64,000 bases of DNA from Evansella caseinilytica (GTDB lineage Bacteria; Bacillota; Bacilli; Bacillales; Salisediminibacteriaceae). How positions within the stretch are numbered: the stretch's first letter is position 1; every line of letters starts with the position of its first letter. The notes beneath the pieces are model-generated. The model ran no database searches. It was not told the origin of the DNA and saw only the letters and a program-made list of their open reading frames with translations. The position numbers and the translations under genes were made by a program. The stretch covers positions 1 to 64,000 of the forward strand of contig NZ_FNPI01000009.1 of the NCBI RefSeq assembly GCF_900107275.1. Reading direction: 5' to 3'. Below, in pieces: positions 54,258-63,444 of the stretch.

Positions 54258-55271
54258 CTAGGACTGTTCGATTTTCATATCGCCGAATGAAATCCGGCCC
54301 GACTTCCTTAACAATTCTGAGAATATCAGACTCAACACTCCCGGTCCAATAAAATGCAAAACAATGATGGAAAAAAACACGGAAAAATCGGTTCCCATCG
54401 TATGTAATGTCATCAGCGGGCCGACCAAACCGCTTGTGCCCATCCCCGCACCTGCGGGATTGTTCTCCATTTGCAGGATCACCGTTGCCATTGGTCCCAG
54501 AATTGCAGCGGCCAGCGTCGGCGGTAGCAGAATCCATGGGTTTTTGACAATGTTGGCAATTTGCAGCATCGACGTCCCAATGCCGAGGGCGACAAGTCCG
54601 GACCAACGATTTTCCCGGAAGCTGCTTACTGCAAAACCGATCATTTGCGCCGCGCACCCGGCAGTCGCAGCACCTGCCGCAATGCCATCCAAACCGATCA
54701 TAAACGCAATCGCCGCGCTGGAAATTGGAGCGGTTAGCGCCAGCCCCATGAAGACGGCAATGACGACACCCATCATCAGCGGCTGCTGCATCGTTGCCCA
54801 CTGAATAAAGCTGCCAAACCGGCTTAATCCGCCGGAAATGGCCGGACCGATCAGCATTGCCGTTCCGATACCGGTAAAGATCGTTACCAAGGGGGTGACG
54901 ATAATATCTACTTTCGTTTCCTGCGAAACAAGCTTCCCCACCTCTGTGGATATTAAAGCAGCTAGGAAGCTTCCCGCTGGTCCACCTAATTCGGCTCCGG
55001 CAGATCCGCAGACAACCGCGGCAAACAAGACGAGCCTCGGGGCCTTTAAGCCATACGCCACCGCCACTCCGATGGCGGGACCGTATAACCCCATCGCAGT
55101 GCTTCCCATGGAAGACAGAAACGAAAGGCTTGGGTGCGCGTCACCGATCGTCTGCATAATCAAACCGATAATAAGAGAAGCAAACAATCCTAAAGCCATA
55201 TAGCTCAGCGCATCAATAACATAGCTCTGGACCGACGGCCGCACTCCTTTTCGATAAATAAATGTTTTCAT
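54258..55271 (-). CDS. PTS EIIC-like membrane protein (EIIC_2 type)
   Basis: A 337-residue membrane protein with about nine predicted segments. It opens MKTFIYRKGVRPSVQSYVID and contains GLYGPAIGVAVAYGLKAPRL, AGAELGGPAGSFLAALISTE and NNPAGAGMGTSGLVGPLMTL, features of the PTS_EIIC_2 group. No EIIA or EIIB domain or gene is near, so PTS transport is not shown; the substrate is unknown. It is 12 nt upstream of ytpP on the same strand. Confidence 0.8.
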   Translation of the reverse strand: MKTFIYRKGVRPSVQSYVIDALSYMALGLFASLIIGLIMQTIGDAHPSLSFLSSMGSTAMGLYGPAIGVAVAYGLKAPRLVLFAAVVCGSAGAELGGPAGSFLAALISTEVGKLVSQETKVDIIVTPLVTIFTGIGTAMLIGPAISGGLSRFGSFIQWATMQQPLMMGVVIAVFMGLALTAPISSAAIAFMIGLDGIAAGAATAGCAAQMIGFAVSSFRENRWSGLVALGIGTSMLQIANIVKNPWILLPPTLAAAILGPMATVILQMENNPAGAGMGTSGLVGPLMTLHTMGTDFSVFFSIIVLHFIGPGVLSLIFSELLRKSGRISFGDMKIEQS

Positions 55272-55390
55272 TTGATCACCTGTGACATCGTTTTAGTATG
55301 TATTACAGCTTTCAGCGGGCTTTGTAAGCAAACGGTTTCCTCTATTATAATAGGCTATTCTCTGTAGCGATTTCAATTTTTTCCTTTAAA

Positions 55391-55437
55391 GCGCGTATTC
55401 AAAAAGATAAAAAACGATCTTTTTGAAGAAACACTTA
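55391..55437. repeat. Family-A end hairpin alone
   Basis: GCGCGTATTCAAAAAGATAA followed by ACGATCTTTTTGAAGAAACA. It matches the terminal hairpin of family A without the core, located between the EIIC-like and lipoprotein genes. Confidence 0.55.
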
Positions 55438-55532
55438 AAAAATAACGGCCGTAAAAACTGGCCGCTATCGAAAACTCTACTATTCAAAAGACAAAAATCG
55501 GGAAACAATTGTGACGAATGCTGATTCGCCGG

Positions 55533-56051
55533 TTACTGTCCGCGCTTAACCGATTGGACGATATCAAACATCATTTCCGCAATGTCGTTCATTTCGGACA
55601 ATGTGGTTACGGTAGTAACTTTGGCGCCGTTGTAACCAACAACGAGCTTGTACTGCTCCTCTTCCTCATAAGGGGCGGCGACAAAATAACCTTGCTCCCC
55701 TCCGTGTTCACCAATTTCGATGATAAGCGGATCGCTTTCGATAAGCAGCTCATTTAACAGTTCTTCTTCATTTTCATATTTTTGCTTATCGTTTAAAAAC
55801 AGTAGTAATATATGATCGCCTTGTTCCATGACAATATTATAGTCATCGACTACCGACACTTCTGTGAAGCTTGGCACGTAGAAGGAAATATCGCTATTTT
55901 CATACGACGTCGTTTTCTTCTCCTGCACGATTTTATCCGCAAATAAGCTTTTTGCATGCTCCAATGCGCTCTCTTCGGAAACTGCACACGCACTCAACAG
56001 CAAAACGAACACCACCAACGATGAGAGCTTCATCCATCTTTTACATTTCAA
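55533..56051 (-). CDS. Lipoprotein, unknown
   Basis: A 172-residue protein with a classic lipoprotein signal: MKCKRWMKLSSLVVFVLL then the lipobox LSAC (cysteine 22). The mature part is acidic and soluble, with HILLLFLNDKQKYENEEELL and a C-terminal TLSEMNDIAEMMFDIVQS. It would be anchored on the outer face of the membrane. No family was recognised. It is divergent from ytoQ. Confidence 0.8.
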   Translation of the reverse strand: MKCKRWMKLSSLVVFVLLLSACAVSEESALEHAKSLFADKIVQEKKTTSYENSDISFYVPSFTEVSVVDDYNIVMEQGDHILLLFLNDKQKYENEEELLNELLIESDPLIIEIGEHGGEQGYFVAAPYEEEEQYKLVVGYNGAKVTTVTTLSEMNDIAEMMFDIVQSVKRGQ

Positions 56052-56233
56052 AGCAAATACCCCCTACTCAGATACATTCCTGTCTAGGTCTAAAATTATC
56101 ATACACATGCTCCATCCAAAAACACAAGCATTTCGGCGTACATTTCGACTTTTTTCCAGGACCGTTTATTTCCATTTTTATTGAATTCCCGCTACAATAG
56201 TTGTGAAATCGAGAAAAAAAGGAGTGTATGCAG

Positions 56234-56677
56234 ATGGAATTAATCGTTTATTTAGCAGGGCAAATTCACGATGACTGGCGCAACCAATTAAAAGAGAAAG
56301 CGGATGGAATGCAGCTGCCGGTCACCTTTGTCGGCCCAATGGAAAATCATGAACGCTCTGACAATATCGGGGAGGAAATCCTCGGACAGCAGCCGAATTC
56401 GATTCTGAAAGACGAAGCAGCCTCCAAATTCAATAACTTGCGGACGCGCATTCTGCTCAGGAAATCCGATGTCGTCATTGCCCTTTTTGGTGAAAAATAC
56501 AGACAATGGAACAGTGCGATGGATGCAGCTACAGCCATCGCACTAAATAAGCCGTTGATTTTAATCCGGCCGGCGTCCCTTCATCATGCCCTCAAAGAAA
56601 TTTCTGAAAAGGCGCAGGTTACTGTGGAAACACCGGATCAGGCACTCGCGGCACTGTCCTATATTTTTGAAGAATAA
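56234..56677 (+). CDS. ytoQ: YtoQ-family protein
   Basis: A 147-residue protein matching the family along its length: MELIVYLAGQIHDDWRNQL, FVGPMENHERSDNIGEEILG, VIALFGEKYRQWNSAMDAAT and KPLILIRPASLHHALKEIS. The fold resembles nucleoside 2-deoxyribosyltransferases, but the reaction is unknown. ATG at 56234 matches the family start and has GGAG 9 nt before it; ATG at 56228 is too near. Confidence 0.92.
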   Translation: MELIVYLAGQIHDDWRNQLKEKADGMQLPVTFVGPMENHERSDNIGEEILGQQPNSILKDEAASKFNNLRTRILLRKSDVVIALFGEKYRQWNSAMDAATAIALNKPLILIRPASLHHALKEISEKAQVTVETPDQALAALSYIFEE

Positions 56678-56723
56678 GTGCGGTGTCCCAAATATCCATG
56701 GCTTGCAAGACACCATATAAGAT

Positions 56724-56764
56724 GGGGCCTAAGGGAAAACCTTAGTTCCCCAGGCTATTTTTTA
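56724..56764 (+). terminator. Intrinsic terminator of ytoQ
   Basis: GGGGCCTAAGG and CCTTAGTTCCCC arms around GAAAA, followed by AGGCTATTTTTTATT. It lies between convergent ytoQ and the Nudix gene. Confidence 0.65.
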
Positions 56765-56784
56765 TTATGGCTAGAGAATAAGTG

Positions 56785-57243
56785 TTATCTGTAAACTCCA
56801 CGTTTATCTCCTATTACATCGTTTAAAAAATCCTCATGTTGCTTATTAACCAGAGACGGAAATTGATTCGGGTTGAAATATTTTAATTCTAAGGTCTCCT
56901 TTTGGTCAGTTTTTAAACTTCCACCGGTAACAATTCCTTTAAATAAAAAAGTAATTGGTTGGGCTTGGTCTCCATTTGGATAATCATCAAAGTATTTAGT
57001 ATATACCCCTATTAAATAATCAATTTTAATATCTAATCCTGTTTCTTCTTTTGCTTCTCTTATAGCACATTCTTCTGCCGATTCACCTAATTCCAGTGCG
57101 CCTCCGGGGAAACCCCATTTATTTTTATCCCCTCTCCTTTGAAGTAATATATTTCCTTTATCATCAGTGATACACACTCCAGAAAAATTAAGAAATATTT
57201 TTTCATGGCCCACTCTTTCTCTAATCCAATTAATATAACCCAT
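56785..57243 (-). CDS. Nudix hydrolase
   Basis: A 152-residue Nudix domain. The box GALELGESAEECAIREAKEE plus TGL fits Gx5Ex7REUxEExGU exactly. Substrate unknown; MutT-like nucleotide pools or ADP-ribose type are possible. The coding sequence is visibly more A/T-rich than its neighbours, with many AAA/TTA/ATT codons. Gene transfer is possible. The AAAGGAG lies about 13 nt before the ATG, a long spacing. Confidence 0.93.
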   Translation of the reverse strand: MGYINWIRERVGHEKIFLNFSGVCITDDKGNILLQRRGDKNKWGFPGGALELGESAEECAIREAKEETGLDIKIDYLIGVYTKYFDDYPNGDQAQPITFLFKGIVTGGSLKTDQKETLELKYFNPNQFPSLVNKQHEDFLNDVIGDKRGVYR

Positions 57244-57306
57244 AATAGATATTCGACTCCTTTAGGTGAAATTACTCATGAATGGTCCTGTAGTTTTAGG
57301 CATGGA

Positions 57307-58140
57307 TCATTCACAGGGCTGACATGTTGGACAATAATAAATATTACCGCCCAAATAAGCTTCTCTTACAAGAGCTCCCTCACAAACGGGACAAGGCTTA
57401 TTTATGGTCTTCTTGGATAATATCGTTTGATATCCACCGGGACAGCCGAATAAGCTCCGTTCTGTGTCGCGCCCTCCCTGTGTCACCATTGTATCAATCG
57501 TGTCTTTTACAGCATGAAACATTCTCCTTTTTTCCCTTTCCGAAAGAGTATTCATTCTGCGTTTTGGATGAATACAGGCATGAAACAGTATATCCTGTAA
57601 TATGCCGTTGCCTAGCCCGGGAATACGCTGCTCGGTAGCAAGAAATGCCTTCGCGCTAAGGTTTTCATGTCCCTCCAGCAACCGCTCAAAATAAGAATAG
57701 TCAAAGGCTTCAGATAATGGAGACAGGCAGCGGTTTACCTTGTATTCTTCGGCCAAGCTTTCACCTTCAAGGGGATAACAAAGCATAGCCCCCCACATTT
57801 GCACTGTACAACTCATATGAGAAAAATCGTCAAATTCAATCAGCAGCTGGTGCTTTTTGGGCAGTTTCTCTCCTTTTGGATGATACTTGATCGGCGTACT
57901 GATCACCATGAGCGTGTCCTCTGCCAGTATCTCAGTACTAGCCCCGCAGGTATATTCGGTACCAGGATTGGCACCGGTTATTTTTCGGCCATTGAGTAAT
58001 TTATCATAATTCATCGGATCACCGCTGTACCAGGCAAATTTGTGGGGGGAAGCATTGGCAGTCACCTTTCTTATGACTTTCCCTGCTAGCGTTCGATTGA
58101 TTTGGTGGGCCAGCACATAGGTTTCTGGCAGTTCAATCAC
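57307..58140 (-). CDS. Fpg/Nei-like DNA glycosylase family protein, altered catalytic N-terminus
   Basis: 277 residues with the Fpg/Nei fold and a C-terminal zinc finger CPVC ... CPTC (16 residues between). The N-terminus is (M)IELPETYVL, so the catalytic proline of Fpg ((M)PELPE) is isoleucine, although the glutamate is kept. In the zinc finger the usual GGR before YYCP reads GGN. Base excision by the normal mechanism is therefore doubtful. The start is GTG with AAAGGAGG. It is 13 nt downstream of the AraC gene, in an operon. Confidence 0.85.
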   Translation of the reverse strand: MIELPETYVLAHQINRTLAGKVIRKVTANASPHKFAWYSGDPMNYDKLLNGRKITGANPGTEYTCGASTEILAEDTLMVISTPIKYHPKGEKLPKKHQLLIEFDDFSHMSCTVQMWGAMLCYPLEGESLAEEYKVNRCLSPLSEAFDYSYFERLLEGHENLSAKAFLATEQRIPGLGNGILQDILFHACIHPKRRMNTLSEREKRRMFHAVKDTIDTMVTQGGRDTERSLFGCPGGYQTILSKKTINKPCPVCEGALVREAYLGGNIYYCPTCQPCE

Positions 58141-58153
58141 CTGTATTCCTCCT

Positions 58154-58978
58154 TTAACACGGAACCATTATTCGCACTTCACAATAATCATAATTCAGCG
58201 AGCTGATGTCAACCTGCTCGATAAAGCTCTCCTTCCAGCGAATATTCTTTTTTTTCGCCCAGGAGTCGATGACAACATACATAAGTCGACGAAGCTGATG
58301 CGCACCGACTTCGTCAAGACTGTGAAAACCAATATAGTTGAAAATCCCGTATTTACCGTCGGGCAAGAGATGCGTTGTGTTGTGATTCGGGTTGTCCTCC
58401 CAACAGCTTATGTACCTGTGAGAAAATGTTCCACTTCCGCATGGCATGCGGATACCGGTAAAGATTCCCCTCTTTGCTTGTGAAACCTCGTCTGCTAAAA
58501 GCTTTGCTTCAGCATGATTATCCTTAGAATTGTAATACTTCTCTTCACCGGTATACGTTGTCCCTGGAAAATATTTGATTAGTGGTTCGGTCACAAGGCT
58601 GTTGGAATACTCTTTCATATTGACAATCTTCCACGGCTCAAACAGTACAATTTCCCCTTTACTGTTTATTAGTTTTGTCGGTGAAACGCCATAAACCGAA
58701 CGGAAAGCCCTGAGATACGATCGTTCATTTTCGAATCCATAGGCACGCGCAATATCGGCGATCTCCCGATTTGCAAATAAATCCGCGTTGCTCATCAAAA
58801 TCTTTCTGCGGCGGATATAATCACTAGGCGAATACCCGCAAATTTTTTTAAACATCCTAATAATTTGAAAACACGAAAAACCGCTCTCCCGCGCCAGCAT
58901 TTCCAAAGTAATTGTCCCACGCAGATTAGCTTCAATATAGGAAAGCAGCCCCTTGAATCGTTGCAATGGATTATCCAT
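58154..58978 (-). CDS. AraC-family regulator with GyrI-like effector domain
   Basis: A 274-residue protein. The AraC double helix-turn-helix is N-terminal: ITLEMLARESGFSCFQIIRM and REIADIARAYGFENERSYLR. A C-terminal GyrI-like effector-binding domain follows (FTGIRMPCGSGTFSHRY). ATG at 58978 has AAAGGAGG 6 nt upstream. It precedes the Fpg-like gene with a 13-nt gap, so it likely co-regulates it. The ligand is unknown. Confidence 0.9.
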   Translation of the reverse strand: MDNPLQRFKGLLSYIEANLRGTITLEMLARESGFSCFQIIRMFKKICGYSPSDYIRRRKILMSNADLFANREIADIARAYGFENERSYLRAFRSVYGVSPTKLINSKGEIVLFEPWKIVNMKEYSNSLVTEPLIKYFPGTTYTGEEKYYNSKDNHAEAKLLADEVSQAKRGIFTGIRMPCGSGTFSHRYISCWEDNPNHNTTHLLPDGKYGIFNYIGFHSLDEVGAHQLRRLMYVVIDSWAKKKNIRWKESFIEQVDISSLNYDYCEVRIMVPC

Positions 58979-59076
58979 CGGAACCTCCTTTCTGACACTG
59001 CAGTTGATCACGATCATTTTTTATGCCGAACTTCTCGTTGAATGGGCTTTCATGCCTTTATTATACTGCTTGTTCT

Positions 59077-59370
59077 TCAGTGACACCCGCTTCCTTTTTG
59101 AACAATCCCGTAACAATGAGCAGTTACTTCCTCCTGTAAGAATTGATCCGCAACATCATCAGGGTCCAATATAATGAACTTAGCAGTATGTACTTTTGCC
59201 TGCTTCGCTGCTTCCACAGAAGCAGGATCAACGTCGACCAACAAGGTATTGGGCAACTCCATCGGGTCAACAGAACCCGGCTCCGCTCTTGACGCTGTAT
59301 CGTCTTTTTCACAGGCAATAACCATGAATGATATCAATATACACGACAAACAAAATACAAGTTGCTTCAT
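59077..59370 (-). CDS. Small lipoprotein, possibly truncated
   Basis: 97 residues. A signal peptide ends in the lipobox FMVIAC (cysteine 20); AAGGAGA precedes the ATG. The mature part (LLVDVDPASVEAAKQAKVHT) is short and ends in an odd CYGIVQKGSGCH, so the C-terminus may have been lost through a frameshift or recombination near the element-like TTTTTGAACAATC at 59095. Unrecognised. Confidence 0.55.
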   Translation of the reverse strand: MKQLVFCLSCILISFMVIACEKDDTASRAEPGSVDPMELPNTLLVDVDPASVEAAKQAKVHTAKFIILDPDDVADQFLQEEVTAHCYGIVQKGSGCH

Positions 59371-59432
59371 TATTTATCTCCTTACTTCAATCTACTAAGC
59401 AGAAGGCGAGTACTCCTGCTGTTGAAGCTATG

Positions 59433-59636
59433 TTACGGCGCCCATGTTCCACTGACGTCGTATTTAACAAAGCTTGTATTTGAGGGATAGGCTGTCAAGC
59501 AATACTTATTACCTTTTCCTCCGTATCCGGACAAATAAGTCATGCTATTTCTTCCGGCTGTGGAAACATTTTTAACAAGCTCAGTTGCTTGTGTGGCAGA
59601 TTTTCTCTTTGGTGAAAGGAAGAAAATAATGAATTG
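59433..59636 (-). pseudogene. Gene remnant: C-terminal fragment of a small protein
   Basis: The minus strand reads PKRKSATQATELVKNVSTAG, then SMTYLSGYGG, YCLTAYPSNT and SFVKYDVSGTWAP before a TAA at 59433. The composition looks protein-like, but the frame is closed by a stop upstream and has no start or ribosome binding site. I take it as the remains of a secreted small protein. The rest of the 59371-60024 gap, apart from the hairpins at its right, is A/T-rich and shows no gene. Confidence 0.45.
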
Positions 59637-59845
59637 AGATCAATGATTAAAGCGTTATCAAAATACTAAACTACAAAAATAAACCTTTTCCTCAGATGCT
59701 AGACTACTTATTGTTACATAAAGTTCCATATTTATACATTACCATTATTTCACATCCAGAGCAATAGCTTAGAGGCATTTCTTTGGAAAATAATAGTTTT
59801 TCTTTTTGTTTATGTTGTCGTATCCACCTGAACCGTAATCAATTT

Positions 59846-59901
59846 GACCAGACTCAATTCATGAGCATACGAGAGTATGAAGGAGCGTGAGTCCGGTCCA
59901 T
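59846..59901. other. Imperfect hairpin near the ytoP terminator
   Basis: GACCAGACTCA and TGAGTCCGGTC arms, sharing the GACTC/GAGTC and TGAGCAT words with the terminator to its right. It may be a decayed duplicate of that terminator. Confidence 0.35.
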
Positions 59902-59928
59902 CCGCAATCGCGTGAACTGCAATCAAAA

Positions 59929-59974
59929 AGCCCGGACTCCGTTCGTGAGCATTCACGAGCTTGAGTCTCCGGGC
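59929..59974 (-). terminator. Intrinsic terminator of ytoP
   Basis: AGCCCGGACTC pairs with GAGTCTCCGGGCT (two-base bulge), with an inner CGTGA/TCACG helix. On the minus strand TTTTTG follows. Confidence 0.7.
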
Positions 59975-60024
59975 TAACGAAAACATAAAATCAGTGGAAC
60001 CGTATCATATATCTATCAGTCATT

Positions 60025-61098
60025 CTATACACCTTGCCGGATCGCTTCCACCGTCTGTTTATCCGTCGTTCGTACCAGCGTGGTAATTAATTGCTTGGCC
60101 GCCTCATAATCGTCCACGTGGATGATCGAAGCGGAGGTGTGAATGTATCTGGAACAGATTCCGATGACTGCGGAAGGCACACCGTTACCAGACATATGTA
60201 CACGTCCCGCATCCGTTCCTCCCTGCGAAATGAAATACTGGTATGGAATATGATTGGATTCGGCAGTATCCAAAATAAAATCTCTCATGCCCCGGTGCGT
60301 GATCATTGTCCGGTCATAAATACGCACCAAGGCTCCCTTACCTAAATGTCCGAAGGCATCCTTTTCTCCGGAAGCGTCATTTGCCGGGCTGGCATCAAGG
60401 GCGTAGAAAATATCCGGCTGTATCATATTAGCTGCCACTTGTGCTCCACGAAGGCCCACTTCCTCTTGAACCGTTGCCCCGGAATATAACGTATTCGGGG
60501 TTTTCTCGCCTTGCAGCTCCTTTAATAGTTCAATCGAAAGCCCAACCCCGTAACGATTATCCCAAGCCTTGGAAATAATTTTCTTTTCATTCCCCATTCG
60601 TTCAAACGGACAAATCGGCACGATTTGCTGCCCCGGTTTAATACCGATACGCTCTGCATCCGCCTTATCATCAGCACCAATATCTATGTACATATTTTTC
60701 ATTTCCATCGGCTTTTTCCGCTTTTCTTCATCCAGCAAATGAGGCGGTATCGATCCGACAACTCCCACTACAGGACCTTGATTAGTAATAATATGGAATC
60801 TTTGTGCAAGCAATACCTGACTCCACCAGCCTCCCAGCGGCTGAAAGCGGATCAGCCCATTTTCCGTGATGGATGTCACCATGAAGCCCACTTCATCCAT
60901 ATGTCCTGCCACCATTACTTTCGGCCCGCTTTCGTCGCCTTTTTTCACCCCGAAAATACCGCCGAGGCGATCCTGGACGACTTCATCGCTGTATTTCTTC
61001 AGCTCTTCCCTGACAAAAGCACGAACTTCATGTTCGAAACCCGGTGCACCAGGTAACTGAGTCAGCGTTTTAAACAGTTGAAATGTTTCCTGTTTCAT
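60025..61098 (-). CDS. ytoP: M42-family glutamyl aminopeptidase YtoP
   Basis: A 357-residue cobalt/zinc aminopeptidase of the tetrahedral (TET-like) type. Metal and catalytic residues are in [14 protein letters not shown] (His, about 67), [11 protein letters not shown] (Asp), [11 protein letters not shown] (Glu-Glu), [12 protein letters not shown] (Asp) and a late [14 protein letters not shown] (His). It trims peptides in the cytoplasm. ATG at 61098 has AAAGGAGC 6 nt upstream. It is divergent from ytzB. Confidence 0.94.
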   Translation of the reverse strand: MKQETFQLFKTLTQLPGAPGFEHEVRAFVREELKKYSDEVVQDRLGGIFGVKKGDESGPKVMVAGHMDEVGFMVTSITENGLIRFQPLGGWWSQVLLAQRFHIITNQGPVVGVVGSIPPHLLDEEKRKKPMEMKNMYIDIGADDKADAERIGIKPGQQIVPICPFERMGNEKKIISKAWDNRYGVGLSIELLKELQGEKTPNTLYSGATVQEEVGLRGAQVAANMIQPDIFYALDASPANDASGEKDAFGHLGKGALVRIYDRTMITHRGMRDFILDTAESNHIPYQYFISQGGTDAGRVHMSGNGVPSAVIGICSRYIHTSASIIHVDDYEAAKQLITTLVRTTDKQTVEAIRQGV

Positions 61099-61290
61099 AA
61101 TAAGCTCCTTTCCATATTGCATCATCATTCCTTATTTTAACGAATTGTCCCGCTTGTTTCCACTTTTTTCGCAAATCGAAATACCAGTGATGAATTGCCA
61201 TTTACCATGCATATCGGCTGCGTTTCTCACAAAAGCTGTTTTGTAAGCTTTGCACCTCTTAGATCATTTTAAGCAAACCGCGCTATAAGA

Positions 61291-61482
61291 ATGTGCCCAA
61301 AAGTCAAAAAACAATCTTTTTGAACAAACACTATAAGTGCGTGTTCAAAAGGCAATGGTTCCGCACGGTGCGCCGACTGCGAGAAAATCACTCACAGCCG
61401 GCCTGAAAAGAATGCATCGGCTCCACTCATTGCATCGTGTTTGTTCAAAAAGATAAAAAGCAATCTTTCTGAACAAACATGA
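61291..61482 (-). repeat. Family-A hairpin followed by a short family-A copy
   Basis: An end hairpin (GTGCCCAAAAGTC ... CTTTTTGAACAAACAC, 61291-61331) is followed by a short A copy from GTGCGTGTTCAAAAGGCAAT to the hairpin AAAAGATAAAAAGCAATC. The ATTCCGCC middle is absent. It lies between divergent ytoP and ytzB; the rest of the 507-bp gap should contain both promoters. Confidence 0.75.
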
Positions 61483-61605
61483 TAAAAATAATTCGTTTAG
61501 ATTGGAAAAAATTTTTTTCTTCGCTATACTGTAGACAGAATGCGATTCGTCAAAAGTTGAAATGATAAAGACGACAGAGTGAAAACGAAAGAAGGTGTAT
61601 ACAAG

Positions 61606-61932
61606 ATGGGCTGGAAACGCTTCGCAGCCGGAGTTGGCGCAGGGGTTGCCGTGACGCTGTTAGCTAAAAGTCAGCTTGATAAAACGCAAGCGGCGCTCTC
61701 TCCGGAAAAAGCATTAAAAATGGTAAAGAAAAAAGTGGAACATCTCGGTACAATTGACGGGTCATGGATTCACATGATTACGGAAGATTTTGAGCAGGAT
61801 CAGTTGAATTACAAGGTGTACCGGGGCGGTATCACTTGCACAGATGAAGACGGCGACATGAGCGCCTACGAATTTTACACAGATTCGGCGACAGGTGCGA
61901 TCTTAAAACTGGAGAAGCAGGATGACGACTGA
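61606..61932 (+). CDS. ytzB: PepSY-domain protein YtzB
   Basis: About 108 residues: an N-terminal hydrophobic helix (FAAGVGAGVAVTLLAKS) and a PepSY domain (ALKMVKKKVEHLGTIDGSWI, DGDMSAYEFYTDSATGAIL). PepSY domains often inhibit proteases; the role here is unknown. ATG at 61606 has AAGGTG 8 nt before it; a GTG 9 codons earlier is less likely. It lies beside ytoP, as in B. subtilis. Confidence 0.86.
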   Translation: MGWKRFAAGVGAGVAVTLLAKSQLDKTQAALSPEKALKMVKKKVEHLGTIDGSWIHMITEDFEQDQLNYKVYRGGITCTDEDGDMSAYEFYTDSATGAILKLEKQDDD

Positions 61933-62124
61933 ACTTCGCCGCCGTACCATTTCGGCTTAAAACAAGGGCATTGCCGAGCAAGCGATGAACATTTTTGCGC
62001 AGACAACGGCAGCCCTTCTTTATAATCAAACGAAACGACAAGAAAAATGGTGGTGCTTCAAGCCCCCGTGGCTTTTACGCCAGTACATGCATGGAAACTA
62101 GGGGGAATCCCTTAGTTTCCGTTT

Positions 62125-62152
62125 TAAAAGGATGTTTTTCCTTTTTGAGATA
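62125..62152. terminator. Weak family-C-like stem-loop
   Basis: AAAAGGATG ... CCTTTTTGAGATACCAC resembles the right half of family C; the left arm is decayed (GTTTTAAAAGG). It lies between convergent ytzB and ytnP. Confidence 0.45.
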
Positions 62153-62214
62153 CCACGTAAACGCAGCGTTGCTCACAGAGATGCAGAAGCCGCTCAACGC
62201 TCGACGGCTGGCAT

Positions 62215-63075
62215 CTATTCTGTTCCGCTTTTTCTGAGCACGGCCTCTTCGATTGTTTTCCCCTCTTTGTCCCATTTCAAGGCGCGGTATTTATAGTCAT
62301 GGTAAAAGATAAACCACGCGCTCTCTTCTATCCCCGGCAGCAAATATTTTTGCTTGGCGGCAATCGACTCCATCGGATAGTCGTCATACGCCAACACCCA
62401 CAGCACATTTTGATGCGCGTGCGTCGGCATTAAATCCGCCATATGCAGTATCTTTTCTCCGCCGCGTTCGATGTTTACAATACAGTGACCTGCACTGTGT
62501 CCGCCCGTATGAATCAATTGTATCCCGTCCACTACCTCCGCCGTCTCGCGAAACGTCTTGACTTGAGGAGCAATCGGTTGCCAGTTTGCTTCAAAATACG
62601 TATTTTTCGAGCGGATATTCGGTTTTTTCAGCTCTTCCCATTCGATTTCCTGAATCCAGAAGGTAGCGTTGGCAAACATCGGCACAAGGGTATCCTTCTC
62701 CCATTTTGCCGCGCCGCTGGCGTGATCAAAATGCATGTGCGTCATTAATACATCATCGATATCGTCCGCAGTCAGTCCGAGAAGCGCCAGGCTTTCTTCG
62801 AGCTTTGCCTCCTCGGTAATGCCAAAATTACGCATCGCTTTTTCGGAAAACTTCCCGTTGCCGATTCCCGTTTCCACAAGAATATTTCTTCCTTCCACCT
62901 GAATCAAAATCGGGTCTGTGCGCAGCTCAATTTGATTTCTTTCATTGAACGGGTACTTACGCTCCCACAACGGCTTCGGTACGACCCCGAACATCGCGCC
63001 GCCGTCCATATGGGTTACCCCGCCGTTCAGCCACGTTAACGTCATATCGGCTATTTTCCATTGCTCTAATGCCAT
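62215..63075 (-). CDS. ytnP: Metallo-beta-lactamase-fold hydrolase YtnP
   Basis: A 286-residue MBL-fold enzyme, the family of quorum-quenching lactonases (B. subtilis YtnP degrades a Streptomyces signal). The zinc motif is LMTHMHFDHASGA (HxHxDH, about residue 108), with HTGGHSAGHCIV and MADLMPTH supplying other ligands. ATG at 63075 gives the family start (M)ALEQWKIADMTL and has GGGGAGAGG just upstream. Confidence 0.92.
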   Translation of the reverse strand: MALEQWKIADMTLTWLNGGVTHMDGGAMFGVVPKPLWERKYPFNERNQIELRTDPILIQVEGRNILVETGIGNGKFSEKAMRNFGITEEAKLEESLALLGLTADDIDDVLMTHMHFDHASGAAKWEKDTLVPMFANATFWIQEIEWEELKKPNIRSKNTYFEANWQPIAPQVKTFRETAEVVDGIQLIHTGGHSAGHCIVNIERGGEKILHMADLMPTHAHQNVLWVLAYDDYPMESIAAKQKYLLPGIEESAWFIFYHDYKYRALKWDKEGKTIEEAVLRKSGTE

Positions 63076-63162
63076 CTGCATCCTCTCCCCATCACAGATT
63101 TTTATGAAAGCGGTTGTTTCAATGCTGATTGAACCCGCTTTTCGTCCCAAGTACTTTTCTAA

Positions 63163-63429
63163 AAGAGTATGTTCACAAAAGGCAATGGTTCCGCCCGATG
63201 CGCCCCAATTCCGCCTAAGTACCGCTCACGCCCTGCTCTTGTCTGCAGTTACTCGACGCAAATTGACTCGACGAAGCATATTCAGGTTGCATTTGTAAGC
63301 AACGGCGGGCTACCACCATCTTGGTTCCGAGAACCCCGCTCATAGCCGACACGCACAGAATGCATCGGCTCCACTCATTGCACCGTGTTTGTTCAAAAAG
63401 ATAAAAAACGATCTTTTTGAGCAAACACT
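63163..63429 (-). repeat. Dispersed repeat family A, long-middle variant
   Basis: GAGTATGTTCACAAAAGGCA start, ATTCCGCCTAAGTACCGC, the long middle ACTCGACGCAAATTGACTCG shared with the 8089 copy, the A core, and the end hairpin AAAAAGATAAAAAACGATC/TTTTTGAGC. It fills the ytnP-trmB gap. Confidence 0.82.
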
Positions 63430-63444
63430 AAAAATACAATATCT

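Noticed and set aside
54258-55271. The EIIC-like protein as a working sugar PTS transporter
   Set aside because: No EIIA/EIIB domain or gene is adjacent, so the sugar-transport role is not asserted.
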